Notes: a model not told the origin generated them from the letters alone. A stretch of DNA of 64,000 bases from Prorocentrum cordatum (GCA_963575745.1 CAUYUJ010018050.1:151891-215890); one strand, 5' to 3'; shown: positions 31,597 through 43,359, counted from the stretch's first letter. Program-made: numbers and translations.

Positions 31597-32639
31597 TGCA
31601 AGCGATGCAGTGCACTTGCGGAAAATGATGTGGAAAATGCCACCTAGTTGAGCCACCTTCCCCCGTAAACTTTGTGATTGATGGCTCTTCTTGAACGGTC
31701 TCGCGACATGTTAATTCTGCGTTGCAATACTGTAGGCGCTGCCGCGCTACGTCCGCTTGTCCACCGCCGATGGCGGGTAGCGAAGGCAAAGAGCAGCGAG
31801 GAGAGAGGAGGTGGACGGAGCGAGGATGGCGAGGTGAGGTAGGGGATCGCAGACGAGAGGCAAGGGCGGGAAGAGCAATTGACGAGAGCGGGAGGGGGGG
31901 GGAGGGGGGGAGCGGTACACACCATGCGATGCTCGCAGCTGCTCGTGGTTGGGTTCTTCGCCAGGCTAAAAATTTGGCAAGCTGCTCTCCCTTGCGTTGC
32001 TGCGGCTGCCCCATTTGCCCCGCCCCATCCTACCCCTCTGTGCTCTTGCCCCCCATCTCCCCTCGGCCTCTTCGCATTCCGAGCCCCGCGATTTCCTGGG
32101 ACCCCTCCTCTTGCATTATTCAGCTACTGGCAATGCCTCACGCGCCTGGGGGGGCCGCAGGAGCTCCAACTGCGGATCGCATCCTTCGGGTCCTCGGCGC
32201 GCGCCGGCCTCTCGGACCAGCCGCCCGTCTACCGGGTTGGCGGCAGCCCTGATGTAAGCAGATGCGGGGCGTGGCAGTCTGGCGCAAAGGCTCCCCAAAG
32301 GGTTCTGAAGACATGCGTGCATCATTCGTGTACCGTTTTGCTCTTGGGGCTCTCGCAAGGCAATGTAACTGTGGCATGTCTCACGGTGGCGTCCGTCGGT
32401 TCAAGCTCACGTCAGTTAGTCGGGGGAGGGGCGGGCGTTCGCAAGCCCGACATCGATGTCTAGGCCCCCCCCGAGGTTCCACTTGTTTGCCCTTGGGCCA
32501 CAGTAGGGTTTACATCGGAGCTCACGCGACGAGTTCAACGGGGCCCTTGAGAGAGACAGAGACAGAGACAAGGAACGCCCCAAGGCCCATGAGGCCCCTC
32601 AGCGCACTTAGAACCCCCTTCCCGTCGGGTGCCCCACTC
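31597..32639. other. Intergenic stretch
   Basis: GC-rich with purine runs at 31780-31915. Overlapping frames on both strands lack a domain. Nothing supported. Confidence 0.4.
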
Positions 32640-32975
32640 ATGATCCCCAAGCGTATCAGAGCCACTGAGGCTCAATCCAATCGCTTCGAGGATCACGAGC
32701 GCGCCCCGCGCAGAAGGAAGATGTCTAGGCCGAATTACATCAACGCGCTGAGGCCAGTCCTCCGCAGGAAGGTGATCTTGCTCATAGCCAAATTGAAAGC
32801 GACGGAGTTGCGGGCGAGGCTCGCAGAGAGGAGAGAGATCAAACTCAGGAAGGACCTCGAAAACATTAAGGAACTGTGTGGGTTGTGCCTGCGGCAGAAC
32901 GATAATCAGAGGATCGCGCACGCTGGCCAAGTGCAGGACCTTGAGAATGCAGAGCTTGAGGAGGACTCGGACTGA
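32640..32975 (+). CDS. Small basic coiled-coil protein
   Basis: 111 codons from ATG 32640 to TGA 32973-32975; an in-frame ATG at 32589 would add 17 residues. Residues about 30-90 are helical and charged (RRKVILLIAKLKATELRARL, then AERREIKLRKDLENIKELCG), consistent with a short coiled coil. It ends acidic (LENAELEEDSD). It lies about 1 kb downstream of the large gene on the same strand and could belong to the same unit. No family recognised. Confidence 0.4.
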   Translation: MIPKRIRATEAQSNRFEDHERAPRRRKMSRPNYINALRPVLRRKVILLIAKLKATELRARLAERREIKLRKDLENIKELCGLCLRQNDNQRIAHAGQVQDLENAELEEDSD

Positions 32976-34430
32976 GCTGAGAGAAGGCGTAGCGCTCGTG
33001 CCGTTCCCCCTTCCCCTGTCTGCCCCAAACGCACTTTGCTTTCGCATTCTCGCTCCCCACGATTCCTTTTTTACATCCCTTTACCGTGTGTTGTGCTTCG
33101 GCGTTCTCTGCCGATACAGCCGATACATCGCCATTATCCTCATGCTTGCAAACCCTTTCCCTCCCTGTGCTCTCATCCTGGAATCCTCACCCTGTCATCC
33201 GAGCCATCTTCCGACCGCTTGGGCAGCGTCGCCGCTGGGCAGCACTCTCGCTCCGACCCCAGCCCAGGCCCAGGCGAGGGCAGTGCTGCGAAACATCGCC
33301 CGAACCGTTCTCCCCGCCTTTGTGCTCGCGCACGTGCACGCGGCATGGTCAGCACTGCAGGAGGACCAGGTCGAGAAGGATGATGATGAACAAAAGAGAG
33401 CAAGGAGGAGGAGGAGGAGGAAGAGGACGAGGAGGAGGAGTACGACGACGACGAGGAGGAGAAGCAGGAATTGGAGATCGCTTCTGCCCTCCATCGCCGA
33501 CGTCGTCGCCTGCCGCCGTCGGGCCGCCGCCGCCGTCAGCCACGCTGGCTCGCGTGACGAAGCACGCCCTGCTCGCATGATCGCGCATGCGTGCCCGCAG
33601 ACGCACGCGCGCCAAGAAGCACCTAGGGCCCCAGGGCGGCCCGCAAACGCACGAGAGAACCTAGCATCCGAGCCTCATCCTCATCCTCCTCGTTCTCCAC
33701 CTCCTCAGTCTCCTCCTCCTCCTCCTCCTCCTTCTCCTCTGTCTCCTCCTTCTCCTCCTCTTCCCCCTGTCGTCCCCCTCCTCCCCCCTCCTGCTTCGAG
33801 GCCCAACAGTCAAACCGTGCCTGCCGACTCCCCCCTCCCCCAACGCCTCTTCCTCCTCTTCCTCCTCCTCCTCCTTCCTCCTCCTCCTCCTCTTCCTCCC
33901 CCCCCTCCTTCCTCCTCTTTCCTTCTTCTCCTGCCCCCCCATCATCCATCGCCGCCGCCGCGCCTGCCTCGGCGATGGAAGGCAACGGCGGCCCCCTGTT
34001 CCTGCGCTTCCTCGTCGTCGTCCTCTTCCTCCTCATCCACCTCGTCCTCCTCCTCCTCGTTCCCCTTCGCCTCCCCTCATTCTCGTCGACATCCACCTCG
34101 TCATCCTCCTTCTCCTCCCCATCCTCACCCCCCTCGCCCCCCACGTCCTCTCCATTATCCTCCTCCTTCTCCTCCTCCGCCTCCTCCTCCTCCCCACCTC
34201 CTCACTCCTCACTCCTCACCCTCCTCCGCCGCCGCCCAGCCATCAATCCTTGCCTGTCTGCTCCTCGTCGTCCTCGTCCTCCTCATCGCCCCCTCCTTAT
34301 CCTCGTCCTCGTCCTCCTCATCCTGATCTCCCACCTCCTTCTCATTCGTCCTCCTCCTTCTCCCTCCCCCTCGTCCCCCTCTCATCCATCGCCGCCGCCG
34401 TGCTTGGATAATGGGTCAAAGGCTTCGTGG
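32976..34430. repeat. Pyrimidine-rich low complexity
   Basis: A GGA tract at 33397-33475 and CTC/TCC-rich sequence at 33670-34400. Pro/Ser and poly-Glu frames here are artefacts. 32976-33395 is unassigned. Confidence 0.75.
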
Positions 34431-34439
34431 GCGCTGGCT

Positions 34440-34850
34440 TTCATCGCGTGACTGGTCCCTCGGGCGACTCAGCGAGGCAATTTGGGGGCCTCTCGGGTGC
34501 TGCGCGAGGGCTTCAATGGGCTTGCATGGGTTTTCTTGGGGGGCCTCTTGGCGGCCTCTCGGTGCGGACGGGGTGTCTTGGGGTCTCGCATTGGCGTCTG
34601 GAGGCCACGAGATAGAGATTTAAGATGTTGTTTCTCCCTTCTCCTACTCCCTCTTGGGCTTGTTTAGGGGCCGTGTGGGGCCGCATTGGCTGCTTCTTGG
34701 GCCGGCTTGGAGCTCTCTTGGGCCATCTAACCGTTTTGGTGGCCCGCTCAATGGCCTCTTGGGCCGTGCTGGGGCGGTCTTGAGGGCATCTTCGGCCGTC
34801 TTGGAGCGTCGGAAGACTGAAAAAGCGAGGGGGCCACTATTCCCGCAAAA
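34440..34850. repeat. GGCCTCTTGGGG array, copy 3
   Basis: A shorter array ending in GGAAGACTGAAAAAGCGAG, where the conserved block is partly lost. Confidence 0.65.
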
Positions 34851-35336
34851 CCAAAGAACACCAACAATTTAATTAAAACGTTGGTTTCCAACAAACCAGC
34901 CATAATTCATATCGCAACTCACGCACCACCGCTGGCAGCCATGCGGTAACGGAGGCCTGCGTGACAGAAAGAATCGTAGCAACAAGTATCGCATTGGTTC
35001 ATTTGTTTCTTAGTTCGGTTTTCAACAGCAATCGCAAAACAACACAGCATGAGTCCATCACGGAAATGCAGATGACGTGCTATTCCTATCTGTTTTGGCG
35101 CGCGCGATGCGCGCCAGCGCGAATCTGGGCGCGCGAATAATTTTCGCGCGCCCAGAATGCATGCCTGACCGCGGGCTCGCGATGGCTTGGCCGCGACCGC
35201 GGGGCCGACCCCTCGCAGCCGGGGGTCGGCCACGAGACCGCGCGCGCCAGGGTGGCGCAACGCGTCCAGGGGCGGCGCGCCGCCCGCTTTCGAAGGGGGT
35301 CATCGGATCTGGCAAAACTGGTTTGGCAGCGCCTTT
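34851..35336. other. Intergenic stretch with a GC hairpin
   Basis: A/T-rich at 34860-35080. 35126-35154 is a perfect 12-bp stem TGGGCGCGCGAA / TTCGCGCGCCCA with loop TAATT. No gene. Confidence 0.5.
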
Positions 35337-35410
35337 GGCGTCCTGAACGGTGCTTTTTGCAACCTGATTGGTGCTTTTTGCGCCTTGGGCGGTGCTTTTT
35401 GCGCTGCCCG
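35337..35410. repeat. GGTGCTTTTTGC tandem repeat
   Basis: Three copies of CGGTGCTTTTTGC-type sequence spaced about 28 bases apart. Confidence 0.7.
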
Positions 35411-35770
35411 AAGGCGCGCCCGACGCCGCGACCCCCCCCCCCTACCTCCGCGCTTCAGGAGCCCAAACCGAATCCGCGCCGCGGGCCGCGTGCCAAATTT
35501 CGCAACGTCGGGGTCGCCGCGGGGGCCGGGGGGCGCCATCGGCGTCGCTTCGCTTCCAGAAGCGCCAGGCGTCTTTCGCCGCGGATATCGCCGAGACTGA
35601 GTGATATGGCCAGCCGATGCGCCCTTTCGCGCGCCCCAACAATCATGGTGTTTGGGCAATGAAAATCGTGGCGGCATTGCGCAACATACGCAAGGACTCG
35701 CACAGCCCACGGCGGTTAAGCCGCAGTCATCGCAGCCATCGCGCGCGCGCGGGCACAGAACCTGCGACAT
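35411..35770. other. Intergenic stretch
   Basis: GC-rich with overlapping frames on both strands, none supported. Confidence 0.35.
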
Positions 35771-35779
35771 GCAAGCCAT

Positions 35780-36028
35780 CAAAAACCTGAATGAACCTGC
35801 ATAAACCTGAATGACCTGAACAGACCTGAATAATCAGGATTGGACCTGAATAACCTGCATGGAGCCTGACCTGAATAAACCTGAATGAACCTGAAGAAAC
35901 CCTGCATGAACCTGAATAAACCCTGCATGGGCCTGAATGAAACCTGCAGCGTCCTGAAGAAACCTGAACATGCCTGAAGAATACCTGAGTTCGACCTGCA
36001 TAAACCTGAACAGGCCTGAACAATCAGG
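35780..36028. repeat. CCTGAATAAA minisatellite
   Basis: About twenty degenerate copies of a 10-12 base unit ACCTGAATAA / ACCTGCATGA. Confidence 0.85.
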
Positions 36029-36574
36029 TTTTGTTTATCATGTTGACGCATATTTGAAGACATGCTGCGCGTTCTTTGCGATGCCAACGAGACGCAGCGG
36101 CGTTGTCGCGTCGCGTCGCGCGTCGGTTGCGCGCGCGGGGCAGGGGCTTATGGGCCGTGACATAGTCTTCGATGTTCCGCAGAAGAAGATGTGCCTTGCT
36201 GGTCGCGCATCCGAGAGATGAGTTAGGCATCCGTTTCGTCCTCGCGACTGCCTTGTACGCATCGGTGGATTCCACGTGCGCGCCCATCACTCATGTCATG
36301 TAGACGATGGTTCGGTCGCCGTCGATGGCTTACTCCAGTTCTGAAGTTGCGGAGGCAACCACGTCGCGCGCCGCGTGTCGCGTGACAGCCGCCGTTGTCG
36401 TTCGTAGAACTACAACATGCGTCCCGCGCGCGCGTTGATCATTTATCGCTGCACGTTGACCTCATTGTGCACTCCGAAATCAGATCGTGCCCCGCTGTTT
36501 CAAGTTTTCTTTCAAGGTGGTCTGGGCTTCCAGCATCGATCGACCAAAGCCAAGGCTCGCGCGATGCTCGCAAT
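36029..36574. other. Intergenic stretch
   Basis: Nothing recognised. Partial satellite-like motifs appear toward the 3' end (GAGTTAACATCGTTTC at about 36582). Confidence 0.35.
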
Positions 36575-38800
36575 GGTTGTTCGAGTTAACATCGTTTCTA
36601 TTGCGCAGAAAACCATGCACGCGGCGCACATCAGAACGCGCGCGTGCGCGCGCGCTCTTCTGTGCGCAGCGCATGGGATCCTGTACAATGGGAACGATGT
36701 TAACTCGAAAACCCAATGGCCAAAACCCAATGTAAAATTTCAGTCTCTGGTCGCAAGAGACGGCTTTCTCAAAGTGCGATATGCAGAACCTCAACAAGCC
36801 AGAGCGCGCGCGCGCGCGCGCTCTTCTGTGCGCAGCGTGTATGGATTTCTGTACAATGGGAACGATGTTAACTCGAAAACCCAATGGTCAAAACCCAATG
36901 TAAAAATTCATTCTCTGGTCGCAAGAGGCGACTTTCTCAATGTGCGATATGCAGAACCTCAACAAGCCAGAGAGCGCGCGCGCGCGCGCCCCCGCGCGCG
37001 CGCTCTTCTGTGCGCAGCGCGTAGGGAATTCCATACAATGGGAACGATGTTAACTCGAAAACCCAATGGTCCAAACCAAATATTATATATATATATATAT
37101 ATAAAAAAAAAAACTCTGGTTGCAAGAGGTGACTTTCTCAATGAGCGATGTGCAGAACTTCAACAAGCCAGAGCACGCGCGCGTTCTTCTGTGCGCAGCG
37201 TGTATGGATTTCTATACAACGGTAATGATGCTAACTCGAAAACCCAATGATCAAAACCCAATGTAAAACTTCATTCTCTGGTCGCAAGAGGCGACTTTCT
37301 CAATGTGCGAGAAAGGAAACTCTTTAATATCAGAGCGCACTGAGGCACAGAGGAGGAGCGCGCGCGCGCTCTGGTGTCAAGAGTTTTGCATATCGCACAT
37401 TGAGAAAGTCGCCTCTGGCGACCAGAGAATGAAATTTTACATTGGGTTTTGACCATTGGGTTTTCGAGTTAACATCGTTCCCATTGTACAGAAATCCATA
37501 CACGCTGCGCACAGGAGCGCGCGCGCGCGCGAGCGCGCGCGCTTTGGTGCACAAGAGTTTTGCATATCGCACATTGAGAAAGCCGCCTCTTGCGACCAGA
37601 GAATGAAATTCTACATTGGGTTTTGACCATTGGGTTTTCGAGTTAACATCGTGCCCAGTGTACAGAAATCCATACACGCTGCGCACAGAAGAGCGCGCGC
37701 GCGCGCTCTGGCTTGTAGAGGTTCTGCATATCGCACATTGAGAAAGTCGCCTCTTGCGACCAGAGAATGAAATTTTACATTGGGTTTTCGAGTTACCATC
37801 GTTCCCATTGTATAGAAATCCATACACGCTGCGCACAGAAGAGCGCGCGCGCGCGCGCGCTCTGGTGCACAAGAGTTTTGCATATCGCACATTGAGAAAG
37901 TCGCCTCTTGCGACCAGAGAATGCATTGACCATCGTTCCCATTGTACAGAAATCCATACACGCTGCGCACAGACGCGCGCGCGCGCCATCGAGTTAACAT
38001 CGTGCGTAGAGCTGTTCTGCAGAGGTTCTGCATATCGCACATTGAGAAAGTCGCCTCTTGCGACCAGAGAATGAAATTTTACATTGGGTTTTGACCATTG
38101 GGTTTTCGAGTTAACATCGTTCCCATTGTATAGAAATCCATACGCGCTGCGCACAGAAGAGCGCGCGCGCGCGCTCTGGCTTGTTGAGGTTGTGCATATA
38201 TCGTGCATTTAGAAAGTCGCCTCTTGCGACCAGAGAATGAAATTTTGCATTGGGTTTTGATCATTGGGTTTTCGACTTAACATCGCTTCAATTATATAGG
38301 CATCTGTACATGGTTGACACAGGTGGCCGCGCGCGCGCTGGTGTACTGCGTTGCGTACATCGCACATTGAGAAAGTCGCATCTTCCAATCAGACAATGAA
38401 TTTTTACATTGGGTTTTGACCATTGTGTTTTGGAGTTAACATCGTTCGCATTGTATAAAAATCCATACACGCTGCGCGCAGAAGAGCGCGCGCGCGCGCT
38501 CTGGCTTGTAGAGGTTCTGCAAATCGCACATTGCGAATATCGCCTCTTGCGGACCGAGCATGAAATTTTACATTGGGATTTGACCATTGGGTTTTCGGGT
38601 CAACATCGTTCACATTATATAGAAATCCATACACGCTGCGCACAGAAGAGCGCGCGCGTCGCGGCGCGCGCGTTGGTATATGGGGTTGCGCATGTCGCAC
38701 ATGGCGAAACTCGCCTCTTGCGACCAGAGAATGAAATTTTACATTGGGTTTTGACCATTGGGTTTTCGAGTTAACATCGCTCCCATTGTACAAAAAACCA
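36575..38800. repeat. About 175-bp satellite in two inverted arrays
   Basis: About 4 units in one orientation (36575-37311, marked by GATGTTAACTCGAAAACCCA) and about 9 in the opposite one (about 37375-38800, marked by TGGGTTTTCGAGTTAACATC), meeting head to head around a 65-base spacer. Each unit has a variable palindrome AGAGC(GC)nGCTCT and a conserved CGCACATTGAGAAAGTCGCC. The unit at about 37930 is truncated. Long open frames through the arrays are artefacts. Confidence 0.9.
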
Positions 38801-39394
38801 ATGAAGGCATTATGCCGCGCCTTCGGTGGCCTATGGGTCTCGTTCGCAGATTACAACGCCAATGCGGAAATTAATACCATGTGGTTCAGCATTGCCATCG
38901 CGCGCCACGTGGCCCCTTAGTAGTTTCGCTTGGGACATCCCCGCATAATTGGTAATGATCAGCCGTATATATGTATATATCACGTTTTTGTATTCTGCCA
39001 TGATGATGTGGGTGTGCCCCGGAGCCAAGCCACCCGTTCGAGAGAATCGGAGTGCCTTTTCGCAATGCCAGTCCCATGTCCAGCGCGTGGAGTCACCAGC
39101 ATGCGACGTTGAGCCAGCTTGTTTGCCATTAGTGGGTCGGCCTTGCAGTCATCCAGCTTGAACTGCTCAATCACAGTTGCTTGTCGGCTTCCTTTGGAGC
39201 TCGTCGCGTTGACATTGCGGGTTTGGCCCGTTCTCTGTGAGACTGCGTATGTGAATCGGTCTGATTTTTCTTCGGCCGAATCGAAAGCTTTTTGGTTGGC
39301 CTTGACCAGCCCCGCTCGCTGCTTGCCCAAGCGTGAAAGGGGACGGTGCCATCAGGCGGCCTGATGATACCTTTCCCTGTATTGCCCTTGGACA
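38801..39394. other. Region upstream of the zinc-ribbon gene
   Basis: A/T-rich patch CGTATATATGTATATATCAC at about 38962. No supported gene or known promoter element. Confidence 0.35.
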
Positions 39395-39416
39395 TCCGTA
39401 GCCTTTTAGGCTCAAG
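39395..39416 (+). other. Relict dinoflagellate spliced-leader sequence
   Basis: Reads TCCGTAGCC TTTTA GGCTCAAG: 20 of 22 positions match the canonical SL, which has ATTTT in the middle. It lies 100 bases upstream of the ATG of the downstream gene and on the same strand. Confidence 0.85.
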
Positions 39417-39516
39417 AGTCAGGCAAGGCGTCCCACAAGCCAGAGCTTGCCTGCCACTCAGTCCAGCCAGTCTCCTTTCGTCGCTGCAGCTCTTAGCCGC
39501 GTGCACGCTCTTCGCC

Positions 39517-42500
39517 ATGGGCAAGCGCGGCATCGCCCACGTCGGCAAGCAGCAGGACAGGATTCAGAATACCAGGAGGAGGCTCAGCGGGAAGGCCCCT
39601 GCGGATCTTGCTGCTGCGGAGGAGGAGCCTGGCGAGGTTGCTGACCAGCACGCGCTCTTGCTCGTGCGTCCCAGGGTGTGCAAGAGTTGCGGCCGGAACA
39701 CGCACGAGTACGACAGGCACTGCAAGGGCAGCGTCTACTTGTGGTGGCCAAAATGCGAACGCAATAAAGCAGGAGAGAAGGTGCCAATGGGCAACGAATG
39801 TGGATATTGAATCTACGTCAGGCAGAAATATTTTCCCGTGGGAACGAAGCAGGCGGATGTCTTGACGATGCGGGAGGAGAAGGGCACAGAGGAGCAGGAG
39901 CGGCAGGAAAACCTCAGGAGAGACAGAGCCTCGGGAGAGAATCTGATGCAGGCCCAGCACGCGGCGAATGTGTCGGCGACGTCGAAGAATGAGGAGCAGC
40001 GCTTCGACGAGGCGTTCGAGGAGGGCGTGTTCGAGGAGCTCCGCGAGTTCGCGGCCTCGCGAAACTTGGAGTTCGACGACGAGGAGGAGCTCATCTATTA
40101 CATCGAGAACACGCTGGGCTTCGAGTGCGGCGAGGGCGAGACGGGCGTCTTCGGCGTCTACGTCGTCGAGAACCCGAAGGTCCGTTGAAGGGACTCGGAG
40201 GGGCGGGGTCGTCATGACAAGCCGTGTCGAAGAACCGAGGGGCCTCGCGGCTCCATTTCACGAAACGGCTACCCATTCTGGACTTCCTTGTTCTTCCCCG
40301 ATCTCAGGACTTCTGCCCCCCGTTCCGACTCGCAACGGTTCGTTGTCATGGCTCCCTCGTCCCCCCCGGCCCCTCCGAAGGGCAGCTACCGCTTCAAGCG
40401 CGGCGTCAAGAAGGTCGCCAGCTTCGGCGTGAAGGAGAGGCACGAGGACGAGGAGAGCGCCAAGCGGCAGCATATGGAGGACACCGCAGGAGGAGTCGGC
40501 ATGATTCGAGGAGTTCCCAGGCATCCTGGTCACGCGCAGGTGGGCGTTGGTGCCGGAGCATCCCCTGCGGCAGATAAGGGCGCCATGTTATGCATGTCGA
40601 TATCCGGCGCTTCTGAGTTTGGCGCCGCCAGTGGTGGCTGCAGCATGAGCTCTCGCAGCGATCGGCAGCAGCAGCTGGGGCTCGGACACCGCAGGCTCCA
40701 GCATGCCAGCGGCCCACGGCGCCCACGGAGCGATGCGGCCCGCTCATCGGGACCTTCACCTTCACCGAGGACGCCCTGCGTGGCTTCCAAGCTCAAGGCG
40801 TCCGAGGGCATGGACGATCCGCCGACTGCGAAGCCCAAGAAGCAGAGGCAGACCAACGGCCACAGCGTCGAGGGTGGACGCCAGTTGCTCGAGGAAGTCG
40901 AGAGCTATTGGGGGAACGCGTTGCTCTGGTCTAGGAAGTACAGGAGCCGCGACTTCGAGAACCTCCTCACCCGCTTGAGCGCAAGGGCATCGAAGACGTC
41001 GTCCTTGGACCATCAAGACGCGTCCTCCGTGGCCGAGGAGCTCTACCAGCTCTCTGTGCAGCTTGCGGATGCTCGCAACTTCGTGACGATGTTGAGGGAG
41101 TCGCCCGAGTCGGTGGTGCTTCAGCTGAGCGAGGCTGGCATCGAGTTCTTCAAGAAGATCGACGATGCCACAGTGGCGAACATCTTCTCGACAGTGATGC
41201 TGACGCTGGTCGCCCATCCGTCGGCCGACGTCGTGAAGCTCGGGCTGCAGGTGGCGAAGTACCGCAAGGACGCGCCCAAGGCGCTCTCACTTGCAATCAT
41301 GGGTGCGCCCTCGGATTACGCGACTTCCGTCCAGGTGAACATCATCCAGACGTTCATTGACAAGGTCATCAAAAAGAACAGCATGCAGGACTTCATCACC
41401 ATCATGAGCAACTGTAGTGACGCCATCGGGGAGTGCGATCTAGACTCCATCGACACCAGCACCAAACTCATCGACGATGCCACTGGGTGGTGCCCCGCGG
41501 TCTTAGCCGACCTACACGCCATTCGCTTTTTCGCCCAGGTGCTTGCAGCCGACCCGAAGGACAAGCTCCCGCGCGCCCTCAGGGTTATGGGAGTGCAGCT
41601 CGTGAACAACAAAGAAAAGCTCAGCTCTCGGTTTCGCGTGTGTATGCGTGTAAATGCGGGGGCAGCTAACTGGGCGAAGGCCGCGTTTGACCGCCTCCCA
41701 ACCTCTTCGTCAATCGGAGGCGCTGACGATTGTGTCTTGCAGGAGTCCGTCGTGAAGTCGGTGCAGCAGCTTACTGCTAGCCTCGAAGATACGTGCGGCA
41801 GGCTCGACAATCAGAACGGCATCGCCGTACTCTGGGAGCTGATCGGGGGGATGGCTGCCGACGACGAGATCATCGGCAGCATCGAGGCTTTCTCGAGGTA
41901 CTTCGACGGCCTTGACGACAACGATGACACCAAGGACCCTGCCTACACCGAACACGTGGCGCTCAAGGATAAGTTCGTTCGGCAGCTGTGCAATTCAACT
42001 TCGCACATCCTGACGCACTACAGCAACTTCTCCATGGACCTCGACGGGATCTACAATGGCGTCACGTTGGAGGTTGACACCGGATGCGAGTCAGCGGATG
42101 ATGCGGACCCCTTCAAGGTTCTTTCTCATGTTGCTTGGTGCATCCTGCTGTTCGATATCCCGCCCCCCGCGAGGGCGACCATCAAGGAGATGAAGAGCAG
42201 GTGCGACGTGATCGTGAAGGTGAACTGCGTGAAGATCCAGAGCGGCCAGAAGCCCGTCGAAAGCAGCATGACGCAGTGGAGCGATGTCTGGCAGGAGGAG
42301 TCGGTGATCAACTGCGCGCCGAAGTTGCCGTCGGACTCGGACGAGCACTTCTACGCTAGCCACTTCGAGGCCTTCAACAAGGCAGTGTGCTGCCGACCCG
42401 CCAGCCAGCCGATATTGGACTACGTCCGACACGTCGCTGCTTCGGAGAATTGCGCCAAGGCGACGCCGAAGTTCTTGCAGGTGACCTCCGAGATCAAGGA

Positions 42501-43359
42501 CGCGTTGCCTCCAGCCGTGCAGGATCACGTCGCCGCAGTTCGGGCCTACAACCTGATCAGGAGCACGGCGACGGCCTGCCTTCAGGGGAAGCTGGTTGGA
42601 TGCATGCAGGCGGCGAGCGTGCTGAAGTCGTGCGCGGACGTGGTGGCCCCAGTTGGGGACAAGAAGGAGCTCGCGGAGTGGAAGCAGGTCCTCATCGGCG
42701 AGTGGGGGAAACGATTCAAAGACATCCTGAAGAAGGTCGACCTCTCGAGCACCCAGGCCTTTGTGAAGAAGTACGGCCCCGATGGCGAGAACATCTTGGC
42801 ATTGATTTCGGCGTGGGATTTTGGCGGGGAGGGCAAGCAATCGTGGCTGGCGTCGCCGACCAGAGACGCAGCGAAGGAGCAGGAGATGAAGGCAGTCGAG
42901 TCTTTCGCGATGTCCTTCGGCCCCGCGGAGCGCGCGCTTGAGGACCTGAAGGTAGCTCGCAGCTCGTTGCATTGGCTCGACCCCGTGCTGGCCAACCGCC
43001 TGGACGAGGGCATCGCGACTTTACCCGAGGCAAGGGCTCTCAAGAAGACCGCGGCGGTGCTGATGTGCAGCATCGTCTTGTGCAATGCCTGCTTGACGGG
43101 CATCGGCAAGAACGAGGCTCGGAAGTACGTGGCGGAGAAGGTCATGGTCAACTTAGCTGACCTGCCGCCGAAGTTGACGGAGGCCCTCGAGTCCGAGGGA
43201 TCGACCTCGGCCTCGGCCTCGGCATCGGCGGCAGCGGCCACGGTGAGCGGCACCAGCGGCGCCGAGGGGACCTCTTCGGCTGAGGCTGCGCTCGAGGCGA
43301 GCGCGACGAAGCCGCCAAAGAAGGCCTTCAAGGCACCTAAGTGCCCGGGGTCTGCTTGA
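39517..43359 (+). CDS. Zinc-ribbon-like plus large helical protein, retroposed gene with in-frame UGA
   Basis: First ATG after the relict SL; exon 1 is 39517-40179 and exon 2 is 40381-43359 (TGA end), 1213 codons. Splicing joins ENPK to GSYRFKRGVKK in phase 0. Residues 55-98 form a zinc-ribbon-like site: C55-x2-C58, C80, then C95-x2-UGA98, so the fourth expected Cys position is a TGA (39808-39810) while the frame stays open on both sides. Residues about 110-210 are acidic and helical (EEQRFDEAFEEGVFEELREF). After a low-complexity linker, residues from about 400 to 1160 are mostly helical and lack a recognised domain; the tail is Ser/Ala-rich (STSASASASAAAA), ending basic. Either a pseudogene by one nonsense mutation or a recoded UGA. 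An alternative is that ATG 40348 starts a separate 1003-residue protein; the shared motif continuity across the intron argues against that. Confidence 0.6.
39808..39810 (+). other. In-frame TGA at a predicted Cys position
   Basis: Codons GAA TGT GGA TAT TGA ATC TAC GTC. TGA replaces the second Cys of a C-x2-C pair and the same frame is then open for 123 codons to the predicted donor. Third-base change from TGC or TGT would explain it. Confidence 0.6.
40180..40380 (+). other. Intron with terminal inverted repeats (introner-like)
   Basis: 201 bases, GTCCGT to CCGAAG, flanked by CCGAAGG on both sides (40174-40180 and 40375-40381). Inside, TCGGAGGGGC-GGGG ... GTCATGACAA (from about 40195) is inverted at the 3' end: the reverse complement reads TCGGAGGGGCCGGGG ... 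CCATGACAAC (from about 40378). It contains an in-frame stop, so it must be removed for the long protein. Confidence 0.65.

Noticed and set aside
36417-37250. 277-codon open frame over the satellite
   Set aside because: It follows the periodic satellite units and repeats the same peptide each period; the inverted array gives a mirror frame on the other strand.
36575-38800. CRISPR-like array
   Set aside because: The unit is about 175 bp with repeats and spacers both conserved, in a eukaryotic context, with no cas genes.
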